Shown: piece by piece, positions 17,900-25,185 of the stretch
Numbering within the stretch: the first letter of the stretch is position 1
Layout of the letters: every line of letters starts with the position of its first letter
Assembly: GCA_964494505.1 (NCBI GenBank)
Contig: CAZBRO010000036.1
Span: 1-47,389, forward strand
Direction of reading: 5' to 3'
DNA from: CAIYRG01 sp964494505
GTDB lineage: Bacteria; Pseudomonadota; Alphaproteobacteria; Micropepsales; Micropepsaceae
Length of the DNA: 47,389 nt
Notes under the pieces: model-generated
Seen by the model: only the letters and a program-made list of their open reading frames with translations
What the model was told of the DNA's origin: nothing
Database searches by the model: none
Position numbers and translations under genes: made by a program

Positions 17900-18319
17900 T
17901 TACTTTGGTCGAATACGGCCTAGCTGGTCGAGGACTTTCACACGCCTTCCTGGTGTTCCGATGTACTCGTCAACGGACCTACGTCCGCGATTATCTTCGA
18001 GTGTGACCACAAGCCGGCGACCGTAGATATCTTCGGAATAGCGGGCAGTCATTTCGCGGTAGGCGGACGGCGAAGTGCCATGCTTTCGACATAACGCTGC
18101 GAACGCGTCTCTATATTCTGTGATTGCGCGCTTAAGGAATGAGGAAGGAAGCGCGCCTTCCGATTTTCCGGTCAAGAAGTCGACCGTTATGAAGCCTTCG
18201 GGGCTGGAAACAGCTTCACCGAAGATGTTTGTACCATAAACGCTGATGGGCAAGCCTACGCCGCTAGCAAGCGAGTCGGCGATGTTGTGAGCTATTGACC
18301 GCAGTTCATCAAACTTCAT
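17900..18319 (-). CDS. Conserved hypothetical protein, lower GC than its neighbours
   Basis: A 139-residue cytoplasmic protein beginning MKFDELRSIAHNIADSLASG. It has no signal peptide or membrane segment and ends in a basic tail (GTPGRRVKVLDQLGRIRPK). The family is not recognised, although the start resembles small uncharacterised proteins scattered in proteobacteria. Base composition is visibly nearer 50-53% GC than the 62-65% around it, which suggests recent transfer. Its stop faces the end of the plus-strand beta-sandwich gene and its start lies 6 bp after the stop of the B3-type gene at 18326, so it would be read from that gene's transcript. Confidence 0.7.
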   Translation of the reverse strand: MKFDELRSIAHNIADSLASGVGLPISVYGTNIFGEAVSSPEGFITVDFLTGKSEGALPSSFLKRAITEYRDAFAALCRKHGTSPSAYREMTARYSEDIYGRRLVVTLEDNRGRRSVDEYIGTPGRRVKVLDQLGRIRPK

Positions 18320-18325
18320 GTCAGA

Positions 18326-19264
18326 CTATTTCTCAGCCTTTGCTTTTTCCGTTTCGACCGCGAGGGTGGCGAGATCGTGCTGGATCGCCACCCAGGTCTT
18401 CCACGCCTCGGGATCGACGAAGGGATTGGGCTCCCCCGTTTTGCGCGCCGCCAATTTCGGCAACCGCTCGAAAACCCCGCCGCCCGGGAACGGCCGCCCG
18501 AGCCAGCTATGCACCAGGATGGGCACCTGCACGCCTTCGATCTTCGCCACGCGGTCGGCGGTTTCCAGCGACTGCTGTGCGGCCTCAAGACCGCCCCGGT
18601 AACCGACGCCGCCCCAGGAGAACGCCTTGTACGCCTTGCCGCCATCGTAAACGGTGAACGCAATCGACAGCGTGCCCGGCGTGTGACCGGGATGTTTGTA
18701 GAACGTGAAATTCTGCCCGCCGATGGAGAGCGTATCGCCGTCCTTCACCACCATGTCGCGCGCCGGCACCCGCGGCGGGGCTGAGCCGTTGCGGCCCGGG
18801 CGGCTACCGACATCGGCGATCATCTTCCAGTCCTCATCCAGCGCCACCACGCGCGCACCCGACAATTCCTGAATCCTGGCCGCGCCTCCGAAATGATCGA
18901 GATGACCATGGCTCAACAGGATGTATTTCACCGTCTTCGGGTCGAAGCCGGTCTTCTTGATGTTGTCGATGACGAAATCGACATAGGGCTCCTGCGCCGA
19001 ATCGATCAGCACCAGACCCTCGGACGTCGGGATCACCCACACCGACACGTAGCCGGGCCCCACATAATAGAGATTGTCGAACACCTTGAACGGCGCGATC
19101 TTCTGGAACGCAACATCGTCCATCCGCGTCACGCGGTAGACCTCGCTCAAGCTCTCCGTTCCGGGTGCGGCGGCGTAGGCCGGTGGCGAGAAATCCGTCC
19201 GCAACAGCAGCAGGCCCGCCATTGCGGCCGCCGCGAATCCAAAACCGTGCCTGGCCGCTTTCAT
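18326..19264 (-). CDS. B3-type metallo-beta-lactamase-fold protein, exported (paralogue A)
   Basis: A 312-residue protein with a signal peptide to about residue 32 and an MBL fold with complete metal ligands: SHGHLDH (H119, H121, D123, H124), GHTPG (H194) and VHSW (H252). It is a close paralogue of the protein encoded at 23782-24741. Both share FDNLxYVGPGYVS, the DEDWKMI segment, a SRPGRNG insert followed by PPR, and a C-terminal PNPFVDP motif. The SRPGRNG insert is absent from the third B3-type protein (9081) and should line the active site. GGGAGGG precedes the ATG. Substrate unknown; a lactam or lactone hydrolase or another ester-cutting enzyme are all possible. Confidence 0.9.
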   Translation of the reverse strand: MKAARHGFGFAAAAMAGLLLLRTDFSPPAYAAAPGTESLSEVYRVTRMDDVAFQKIAPFKVFDNLYYVGPGYVSVWVIPTSEGLVLIDSAQEPYVDFVIDNIKKTGFDPKTVKYILLSHGHLDHFGGAARIQELSGARVVALDEDWKMIADVGSRPGRNGSAPPRVPARDMVVKDGDTLSIGGQNFTFYKHPGHTPGTLSIAFTVYDGGKAYKAFSWGGVGYRGGLEAAQQSLETADRVAKIEGVQVPILVHSWLGRPFPGGGVFERLPKLAARKTGEPNPFVDPEAWKTWVAIQHDLATLAVETEKAKAEK

Positions 19265-19360
19265 GCATCCCTCCCTCGCATTCCGCGCCGCTTCGGACGC
19301 GTGAACCCGGGGGGCAGCTTAATATGCGGGCGTTCCGAGGGGGAAGGGGGCCGCGTCCGC

Positions 19361-20413
19361 TCAGCGGAGGCGGCGAAGCTCTCCGAAACCGACCAGCCGG
19401 TTGTCGTTTTCGTCCCACAGGGCCAACCGGATGGATTTCATCGCGGCGCCGAAACGCAGGACGGATCTCTCCTGAAGCTCAAGAGTCGCGCGGTAACAAT
19501 CCTCCAGCCGGTAATTCGGAATACGCGGCGCGAAATGGTGCAGATTGTGGAAGCCGATATTGCCCGTGAACCATTGCAGCACTTTGGGCAGCTTGAGATA
19601 GGACGAGCCTTGAAGCGAGGCGCTGCCGAAGCGCCATTCGTACCCGCGCGCCCAGAGCGAATCCTCGAACCGGTGCTGCACGGCGAAGAGCCACACCCCA
19701 ATGATCGAAGTCACGACCACCACCGGCAGCTGCACCAGCAGCACGGCGTGAAACCCGACCGCAAGGCCAAGCCCGCCGATAAGTGCGACAAGCGCAAGAT
19801 TGGTCCAATAGACCGCTCGGCTTTCGTTGCTCCAAAGCTTCGGCGCGTCGAACGGCACGCGGTAGAGCAGCAGGAACACGAAAGGCGGTATCAGGACATG
19901 GGCCACCAGCGGATGGCGCGTCACCCGATAGAGAACCCGCATCCACCAATGGAGCGCCCGATATTCCTTCACCGTCAGGCAGGCGGAATAGATGTCGAGG
20001 CCCGAGGCGCGGTTGTCGAGATTGTTCCAGTTGGAATGATGGCCCGCATGCTGCCGGCGCCAAAACACGTAAGGCGTGAGCGTCATCAGGCTGCAGAACA
20101 GGCCCAGAAGATTGTTCGCCCTGCGGGAGGCGAAAAACGAGCCGTGACCGCAATCGTGCTGGATGATGAAGACGCGGACGAGCAGCGCGCCGGTGGGAAT
20201 CGCCAGCGCCAGCGTCAGCCAATAGGAAACCTGAAGGGACCAGTACATCGCCGCACAGGCGCCGATGAAGAGGCCCACCGAGGTCAGGATTTGAATCAGA
20301 CTCGCACGTATGGAGGGGGTTTCGAACGCCCTTACCTGGAGCCGTAACTCGCGGTTCCGATCGATTTCGTTCAGTGAACTGTCCTCAACTGATTTCGTTT
20401 TGCCGGCGCTCAC
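19361..20413 (-). CDS. Membrane fatty acid desaturase
   Basis: A 350-residue integral membrane protein of the acyl-lipid/acyl-CoA desaturase family, which puts double bonds in fatty acids with a di-iron centre and O2. All three histidine boxes are present: HDCGH near residue 90, HAGHH near 126 and HNLHH near 295. Four or more membrane segments surround them (SLIQILTSVGLFIGACAAMY, LTLALAIPTGALLV, LVALIGGLGLAVGF, LPVVVVTSIIGVWL). The predicted start is a GTG with no clear ribosome binding site, so the true N-terminus could be a little shorter. It is close to a cold-shock gene; a membrane-fluidity link is suggestive only. Confidence 0.9.
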   Translation of the reverse strand: MSAGKTKSVEDSSLNEIDRNRELRLQVRAFETPSIRASLIQILTSVGLFIGACAAMYWSLQVSYWLTLALAIPTGALLVRVFIIQHDCGHGSFFASRRANNLLGLFCSLMTLTPYVFWRRQHAGHHSNWNNLDNRASGLDIYSACLTVKEYRALHWWMRVLYRVTRHPLVAHVLIPPFVFLLLYRVPFDAPKLWSNESRAVYWTNLALVALIGGLGLAVGFHAVLLVQLPVVVVTSIIGVWLFAVQHRFEDSLWARGYEWRFGSASLQGSSYLKLPKVLQWFTGNIGFHNLHHFAPRIPNYRLEDCYRATLELQERSVLRFGAAMKSIRLALWDENDNRLVGFGELRRLR

Positions 20414-20443
20414 GGGCCTGCACGCAGGAAAGCGGGCAACCGG

Positions 20444-20614
20444 CTATCGGGTGCTTTCCGGGCCGCTTGTCGCGGGGTCGGGCGCCCCAGGCTCTCTCAG
20501 AGCCTTGCGCTTGGCGGCGTCTTCCTCGCGGCGCTTCAGTTTTTCCTGCTGCTTTTGTTTTTTGGAGCGCTCGCGCGTCTGTCTTTCGTGCCGGTAATTG
20601 GGTTTCATCGCCAT
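20444..20614 (-). CDS. Very small basic protein, 54-56 residues
   Basis: Encodes MAMKPNYRHERQTRERSKKQ and then a Lys/Arg/Glu-rich helix ending in a Pro/Ser-rich tail, about a third charged residues. The first ATG lies three bases after the stop of the 76-residue gene upstream, which suggests translational coupling; a second in-frame ATG two codons on (20608) is an equal start candidate. Small proteins starting MKPNYRHERQ seem familiar from other alphaproteobacteria, but I know no function. The high charge suggests nucleic acid or ribosome binding, which is inference. The gene is short and was found by reading the minus strand directly. Confidence 0.65.
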   Translation of the reverse strand: MAMKPNYRHERQTRERSKKQKQQEKLKRREEDAAKRKALREPGAPDPATSGPESTR

Positions 20615-20617
20615 CGG

Positions 20618-20848
20618 CTAATGTCCCGGACGCAGCATCTTGCGGACGGCGGGCTTGCGCTTGGGCGTTTGGACGGTATCGGCTTGCTGAGGCAGTTCGG
20701 CGTCGCGCGCCAGTCTCAGCGCTTTCAGATTCGAGATCTTCGTGGCGTCGGCGGCCCGTTTCTTTCCAAGCTCTCCTTTGACGAATTCGTCCAAGGCTGC
20801 CGCTTTCTGTTCCCGGACACTGGCGCTGCTGGTGGTTTTTGTTTTCAT
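20618..20848 (-). CDS. Small basic conserved hypothetical protein, 76 residues
   Basis: A 76-residue soluble protein starting MKTKTTSSASVREQKAAALD with a helical, Lys/Arg-rich body (GELGKKRAADATKISNLKAL) and a basic C-terminus (PKRKPAVRKMLRPGH). GAGGA lies 6 bases before the ATG. It sits downstream of the cold-shock gene on the same strand, separated by a terminator, and directly upstream of the tiny basic gene at 20444. Partial read-through of the terminator could link all three. No known domain. Confidence 0.7.
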   Translation of the reverse strand: MKTKTTSSASVREQKAAALDEFVKGELGKKRAADATKISNLKALRLARDAELPQQADTVQTPKRKPAVRKMLRPGH

Positions 20849-20871
20849 TGTATCCTCAGGCGCTGACAGAA

Positions 20872-20903
20872 CGGCAAAAGAAGACCGGGCGCAGACGCCC
20901 GGT
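20872..20903 (-). terminator. Rho-independent terminator of the cold-shock gene
   Basis: On the minus strand, ACCGGGCG and CGCCCGGT form a perfect 8-bp stem with a 4-base loop (20884-20903), followed by CTTCTTTT. It lies 20 bp after the cold-shock stop and in front of the 76-residue gene. Confidence 0.85.
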
Positions 20904-20923
20904 CCTCCCCTTCAAACGCCGGC

Positions 20924-21127
20924 TTATGCCGATCTCAAATTGACGGCCTTGGAGCCGCGCGCATCCGGTTGGATGTCGAACGATACGCGCTGCCCTTCGC
21001 TCAGGCTGCGCATGCCGGCCGCTTCCACGGCCGTTGCGTGGACGAATACGTCCTTGCCGCCGCCTTCCGGCGAGATGAAGCCGAAGCCCTTGGTGGTGTT
21101 GAAAAACTTCACTGTTCCGATAGCCAT
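20924..21127 (-). CDS. csp: Cold-shock domain protein (CspA family)
   Basis: A 67-residue single cold-shock domain, the usual length for the family, that binds single-stranded nucleic acid as an RNA chaperone. The RNA-binding motifs RNP1 (KGFGFIS) and RNP2 (VFVHA) are intact, and the start MAIGTVKFFNTTKGFGF is characteristic. AAGGA lies seven bases before the ATG. A promoter candidate at 21293-21321 would give a leader of about 160 bases, similar to that of E. coli cspA, whose leader is a temperature-responsive element. Followed by a terminator and two small basic genes. Confidence 0.95.
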   Translation of the reverse strand: MAIGTVKFFNTTKGFGFISPEGGGKDVFVHATAVEAAGMRSLSEGQRVSFDIQPDARGSKAVNLRSA

Positions 21128-21292
21128 GATCGAGTCCTTGATACGAGGTTGATTCGCATGAGCTTCTGCTCAGGCTGTGCGAGTGGACGCAATCATCAGG
21201 TTGGGAAGGTTGGCTGTCGGGTCCAGGCGCGCACGGAGTACGGGTCGGGTCTACAGTGCGCTTCTTCTGACGGGACGCCGTCGCATACACGT

Positions 21293-21321
21293 TCTATAGG
21301 CCTTCTTTGCCATAATTACAA
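21293..21321 (-). promoter_or_regulatory. Candidate promoter of the cold-shock gene with ~160-base leader
   Basis: On the minus strand TTGTAA (21321-21316) and TATAGA (21298-21293) are spaced 17 bp, each matching four of six consensus bases. The predicted transcript start near 21287 leaves a leader of about 160 bases before the ATG at 21127. The rest of the 303-bp gap up to the cytochrome gene (21431) holds an inverted GCAAGG/CCTTGC around 21336-21358 and no gene that I can support. Confidence 0.45.
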
Positions 21322-21430
21322 CCGGCACCTTGACAGCAAGGGGCGCCGCGCGCCTTGCCAGAAACCGGGAAAAAACTCATTCTCCCGGCCCGGGAGAAGC
21401 CGGAGCATTTGGTTCCGGCCGGAGGATTTC

Positions 21431-22393
21431 ATGAAACGGTTTGCAGTCCTTCTCACGCTGTCCGCGGCGCCCTTTGCCATGGCGGCAATTGCCTGTGCCG
21501 CCGAGATGCCCAGCTGGGCCTATCCGCTCAATCCGGCTCAGCCCGTGATCCGGACCAAGGATGACGGCCAGCCCCAGCACGTGCCCAACAGCAATGTCGC
21601 CCTCACGCGCAAGGAAATCGCCGCGCGCGGCAGCGTGCCGGACTGGCATCCGGACGATCATCCGGCGATGCCCGATGTGGTCGCCAAGGGGCGCGAACCC
21701 GACGTGCGCGCCTGCGGCTATTGCCACACGCCATCCGGCCAGGGCCGCCCGGAAAATGCGAGCCTTGCCGGTCTGACGCCGGGTTACATCAAGCAGCAGA
21801 TTCAAAACTTCAGGAACGGCGACCGCAAAGGCTCCGAGCCCAAGCGCGCGCCGCAGACTTTGATGATGGGAATCGCGAAATCCGTCAGCGATGCCGATGT
21901 CGAAGCCGCGGCGGCGTATTTCTCCTCCATCAAGCCGGTATCGTTCGTGAAAGTGGTCGAAGCGGCAAGCGTGCCCAAGACGACCGTGGTCGGCGGCATG
22001 ATGGCGAAGCATCCCGAAGGCGGCACCGAACCGATTGCGGGCCGCATCATCGAGGTGCCGGATTCGACCGATCTGGCCGAACTGCGCGATGCACGCACCA
22101 TGTTCACCGCCTATGTGCCGGTGGGCGCGCTCAAGAAGGGCGAAGCGCTCGTCACCACGGGCGGTGGCGGCAAGACGCTGCAATGCGCGATCTGCCACGG
22201 CCCGGATTTGAAGGGTTTCGGCGACGTGCCGCGCATCGCCGGGCGCTCGCCGAGTTTCCTGATACGCCAGCTCTACGACATCCAGGCAGGGACCCGTTCG
22301 GGTTCGGCCGCGCTGATGAAACAGGTCGTCGCCAAGCTCGACAATGACGACATGGTCGCAATCGCTGCTTATGTGGCGAGCAAGGAGCCGTAG
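21431..22393 (+). CDS. Dihaem c4-type cytochrome c
   Basis: A 320-residue periplasmic cytochrome: signal peptide (MKRFAVLLTLSAAPFAMAAI) and two haem-binding motifs, CGYCH at 95-99 and CAICH at about 252-256, in two separate class I domains. Each has a following Leu/Gly-rich segment and a C-terminal helix (DDMVAIAAYVASKEP). The layout resembles cytochrome c4 and the cytochrome subunits of membrane dehydrogenases; candidate axial methionines include those in TLMMGIAK and ALMKQVV. GGAGG precedes the ATG, which decides the start. A lipoprotein gene follows 13 bp after the stop. The electron-donor partner is not in the window. Confidence 0.9.
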   Translation: MKRFAVLLTLSAAPFAMAAIACAAEMPSWAYPLNPAQPVIRTKDDGQPQHVPNSNVALTRKEIAARGSVPDWHPDDHPAMPDVVAKGREPDVRACGYCHTPSGQGRPENASLAGLTPGYIKQQIQNFRNGDRKGSEPKRAPQTLMMGIAKSVSDADVEAAAAYFSSIKPVSFVKVVEAASVPKTTVVGGMMAKHPEGGTEPIAGRIIEVPDSTDLAELRDARTMFTAYVPVGALKKGEALVTTGGGGKTLQCAICHGPDLKGFGDVPRIAGRSPSFLIRQLYDIQAGTRSGSAALMKQVVAKLDNDDMVAIAAYVASKEP

Positions 22394-22406
22394 GGAAGGA
22401 TTCACG

Positions 22407-22985
22407 ATGCCGGGGGGAAAGTTGGTTCTGCTGCTTGTCGTAGGCGGTCTGGTCGCGGGATGCGCCAGCGCGCCGGCTGAAGTACCTCCGGTCGATCCTT
22501 TCGGCCGGCCGATCCAGAAGGAGTCTTCGTATCTGGATAGTGCGCGCGGCCTTGTGCTGGGGACTTCACTCGGCGTGGACACCGATTACTACGCGCAGGC
22601 CTACGGTGTTTCGGCCGCCGAGATGCGGCGCATTGTGCTCGAGGTTGTGAGGGGGAGGGACTTGAACCTCCAGGTGACGGACCCCGATGCCGCCATCATT
22701 CAGACGAGCTATCTCACCTATCCTGGTCCCGATCGCGGTATTTATTTCATCAATCGCGGACCGTCCGAGGAGCGGGCGAGGTTCCAGATCAAAATAGAAG
22801 ATGCCAGCGAGCAACTCCCCGGCAGCCTAGTCAATATCCGCGCCGACGTGGATCGCCGGAGCGGTCCCGGGAGCGATTGGGAAAGCACGGACGCGAGCGA
22901 TATGGCCGTCCAGAAGATACAGATCATTTTTCAGGCGCTGGCGCAGCGGGCCAATCCCATGGGCCCGGGTTCTGGAAATCGCTAG
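22407..22985 (+). CDS. Outer-membrane-type lipoprotein of unknown function
   Basis: A 192-residue protein with a lipoprotein signal: hydrophobic h-region and lipobox LVAGC, giving a lipidated Cys near residue 19, followed by SAPAEVPP. The mature part is soluble, with a mixed alpha/beta look and several Gly/Pro turns, and no recognised domain. GGAAGGA sits before the ATG. The 13-bp gap indicates one operon with the dihaem cytochrome, so a role in the same envelope process is likely. Confidence 0.75.
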   Translation: MPGGKLVLLLVVGGLVAGCASAPAEVPPVDPFGRPIQKESSYLDSARGLVLGTSLGVDTDYYAQAYGVSAAEMRRIVLEVVRGRDLNLQVTDPDAAIIQTSYLTYPGPDRGIYFINRGPSEERARFQIKIEDASEQLPGSLVNIRADVDRRSGPGSDWESTDASDMAVQKIQIIFQALAQRANPMGPGSGNR

Positions 22986-23091
22986 CAATCCTGCGATAAT
23001 TGAAAATCGAGCCTGACCGGTCGCAAATCGAAACCAATGCCGTTAAAGTCGGGCGGTCGACGGTTGTAAATCGCAAATAGGAGATCAACGC

Positions 23092-23667
23092 ATGATGAAG
23101 AACGTTCTTCTGGCCGCCGCCGGCATGGTGGCAGTGTCCTGGTGCGTGGCCGATGCCGCACAGGCGCCGTTCACGCTCACTTCGACCACCTTCAAGGACG
23201 GCACGATGATGCCGGCCAAGGTGGCCAACATGAATCAGCCTGGCGCCCAACCCAATCCGAACTGTGTGGGCCAGAACGTCTCGCCGCAGCTCTCCTGGAG
23301 CGGCGCGCCGGAGGGGACCAAGAGCTTCGCCATCACCATGATCGATCCCGAGGGCCGGGGCGGCCTGGGCGTCTTCCATTGGGTGGCCTATGGCATTCCG
23401 GCGAACGTCAATTCGTTTGCCGAAGGCGAAGTGAGCAAGGCTTCCGACAAATATGTCGGCGGCAAGAGCACCCAAGGCGTGGGCAATTTCTCCGGACCGT
23501 GCACGCCGCCCGGATCCCCGCATCACTACACCTTCAAGGTCATCGCGACCGATCTCGACCCGAAGGAATTGCCGCCCGGTCTGACGCTCCCCGAGTTCGA
23601 AGCCAAGCTCAACGGCGGACACGCCAAGGGCGCGGCCGGACTCGTGGGCCTGTTCACCCACCCGTAA
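23092..23667 (+). CDS. Periplasmic PEBP/YbhB-YbcL family protein (copy 1)
   Basis: A 191-residue protein of the phosphatidylethanolamine-binding protein superfamily, bacterial YbhB/YbcL branch, with a signal peptide to about residue 24. Family motifs are present: NVSPQLSWSGAPEGTKSFAI, MIDPEGRGGLGVFHWVAYGIP and the GPCTPPGSPHHYTFKV loop with the ligand-site residues. AGGAG precedes the ATG. Bacterial members are of unclear function, with a shared anion-binding pocket. Two further copies lie at 29431 and 30239, so the window holds three. A bidirectional terminator follows. Confidence 0.9.
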   Translation: MMKNVLLAAAGMVAVSWCVADAAQAPFTLTSTTFKDGTMMPAKVANMNQPGAQPNPNCVGQNVSPQLSWSGAPEGTKSFAITMIDPEGRGGLGVFHWVAYGIPANVNSFAEGEVSKASDKYVGGKSTQGVGNFSGPCTPPGSPHHYTFKVIATDLDPKELPPGLTLPEFEAKLNGGHAKGAAGLVGLFTHP

Positions 23668-23721
23668 AGACCGCAGGTCCTCACCGTCGCCTTGTCGCGG
23701 GGTGAGCGGCACGGACTCAGC

Positions 23722-23755
23722 AAAACGCCCTCTCCCGCGAAGGAGAGGGCGTTTT
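23722..23755. terminator. Bidirectional rho-independent terminator
   Basis: A perfect 14-bp inverted repeat: AAAACGCCCTCTCC at 23722-23735 pairs with GGAGAGGGCGTTTT at 23742-23755 across a 6-base loop. T-runs follow in either direction, serving the convergent PEBP gene and the B3-type gene. Confidence 0.9.
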
Positions 23756-23781
23756 GTTGTAATTCGAGGGAAGCGGCGAAT

Positions 23782-24741
23782 TTACTGCCCGCCGGCGGCC
23801 GCGGCCTTCTTCTTTTCGGCTTCGAGCCCCTTGGCCACGCGCTCCTGGGTCTGCGTGATGTTCTGCTGCCAGGAGGCCGGATCGACGAACGGATTGGGAT
23901 CGCCGGCTTTGCGGGTCTTCAGTTTCTCGAAACGCTCGAACAGCGAACCATTGGGATAATCCGTGCCCGGATTCCAGCCATGGTTCGGGAGGTACACCTG
24001 GATGCCTTCGATCTTGGCGACGCGCGCTGAACTTACCATCGCCTGCTCGAAGCCCTTGACGCCGTCGCGCCCGCCGAGGCCGCCGGAATAGAACGCCTTA
24101 TAGGGCTTGCCATTGTCGAAGACGGTGAACTCGAACGAGATCACGCCCGGCGTATGGCCCGGCGTCTTGTAGAGCTTGAGCGTCGTGTCGCCCAATGTGT
24201 AGGTGTCGCCATCGTTGACCACGCGGTCGCGCTTGGGCGCGCGCGGCGGCGGTGCGCCATTGCGGCCCGGCCGCGAGGCCGTGTCCTCGATCATCTTCCA
24301 GTCTTCGTCGGTGGCGTAGACGGGCGCACCGGTCAGCTCATGCATGCGGTCGATGCCGCCCCAATGGTCGATATGGCCATGGCTGATGAAGATGGCCTTG
24401 ATGTCCTTCAGATCGGTGCCGGTCTTTTTGATGCTGTCGATGACGTGGGCGACCATGTCGGGCTCTTCGGAGGCGTCGACCAGGATGGCGCCAGCCGAGG
24501 TCTTGATGAGGTAGCAGGAGACATAGCCCGGTCCGACATACCAGAGATTGTCGAACATCTTCACGGGGGGAACCTTCTGGAGTTCCACCGCTTCCTTGCC
24601 TTTTTCCCGGTACATTTGGCTGATCGGGCTTGTCGGGCTCTTGGGGAAGCCATTGTACTGGTTCTGGGCCATTACCGGCCCCGTCATCAGGAACGCGGCC
24701 GCGGCGCCCGCGAGCACAAGCGCGGCAAAGCGATTGGTCAT
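23782..24741 (-). CDS. B3-type metallo-beta-lactamase-fold protein, exported (paralogue B)
   Basis: A 319-residue exported protein (signal peptide to about 25) with complete MBL metal ligands: SHGHIDH (H121, H123, D125, H126), GHTPG (H196) and NHGW (H254). It shares most of its length with the protein at 18326-19264, including FDNLWYVGPGYVS, DEDWKMI, the SRPGRNG insert with PPPR, RVAKIEGIQV and PNPFVDP. A GGGAGG sits eight bases before the ATG. The tail adds an Ala/Lys-rich end. Predicted to hydrolyse a lactam, lactone or similar compound in the periplasm; the paralogy argues for a related but separate substrate. Confidence 0.9.
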   Translation of the reverse strand: MTNRFAALVLAGAAAAFLMTGPVMAQNQYNGFPKSPTSPISQMYREKGKEAVELQKVPPVKMFDNLWYVGPGYVSCYLIKTSAGAILVDASEEPDMVAHVIDSIKKTGTDLKDIKAIFISHGHIDHWGGIDRMHELTGAPVYATDEDWKMIEDTASRPGRNGAPPPRAPKRDRVVNDGDTYTLGDTTLKLYKTPGHTPGVISFEFTVFDNGKPYKAFYSGGLGGRDGVKGFEQAMVSSARVAKIEGIQVYLPNHGWNPGTDYPNGSLFERFEKLKTRKAGDPNPFVDPASWQQNITQTQERVAKGLEAEKKKAAAAGGQ

Positions 24742-24855
24742 TTCAGTCCTCCCATGGCCTTTGCCGCACGCGCCTCTGCGCCAGCCCAAAGCCTCCCGCC
24801 TTCTATAATACGGCCGGAGGGCATCGGGAAAGGAGGAACGGGAACCTTGGGCCCC

Positions 24856-25089
24856 TCAGATTGTGGAGCGGCTGGCGATAGTGACAAGCGTATAGGCGCC
24901 GCAAATCGAGCATCGGCCGCGATATTTGCAGTAGCCGTGCTCGCAGAAGGCGAGCCTGCTGGTGACGCTTTGCACATTCTTCCGGACGGCCTGTTCCAAC
25001 TCGGTGGCGATGCAGTTGTCGCACATGCACTCGCCTCGGCGGCTTTCCAGCGAAAGTTCGACACGACGGGAAAGGGATTGGGTTTTCAT
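24856..25089 (-). CDS. Small cysteine-rich, probably metal-binding protein
   Basis: A 77-residue protein starting MKTQSLSRRVELSLESRRGE. It has seven cysteines: CMCDNC, a short helix (TELEQAVRKNVQSV), then CEHGYCKYRGRCSICG. This spacing suggests one zinc or iron-sulfur site. GGAGAG lies seven bases before the ATG at 25089; a longer in-frame start at 25134 has a less typical beginning. It lies downstream of the MEDS-LuxR regulator on the same strand, 96 bp away. I do not recognise the family. Confidence 0.6.
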   Translation of the reverse strand: MKTQSLSRRVELSLESRRGECMCDNCIATELEQAVRKNVQSVTSRLAFCEHGYCKYRGRCSICGAYTLVTIASRSTI

Positions 25090-25185
25090 GGGCGGCTCTC
25101 CGCTGCAGCAGGCAGGCACGCCCCCGATGAGCACATGTAACGGTTCACTTGCTGTACCGTTCCGTACCGGCTGAGATCGTGATCG

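Noticed and set aside
18893..20347. A long plus-strand frame opposite the B3-type and desaturase genes
   Set aside because: It spans the gap between two real minus-strand genes and has no domain or ribosome binding site.
9081..24741. A carbapenem resistance locus made of the three B3-type genes
   Set aside because: The metal ligands fit, but many B3-fold proteins have other substrates and there is no integron, transposon or resistance context.
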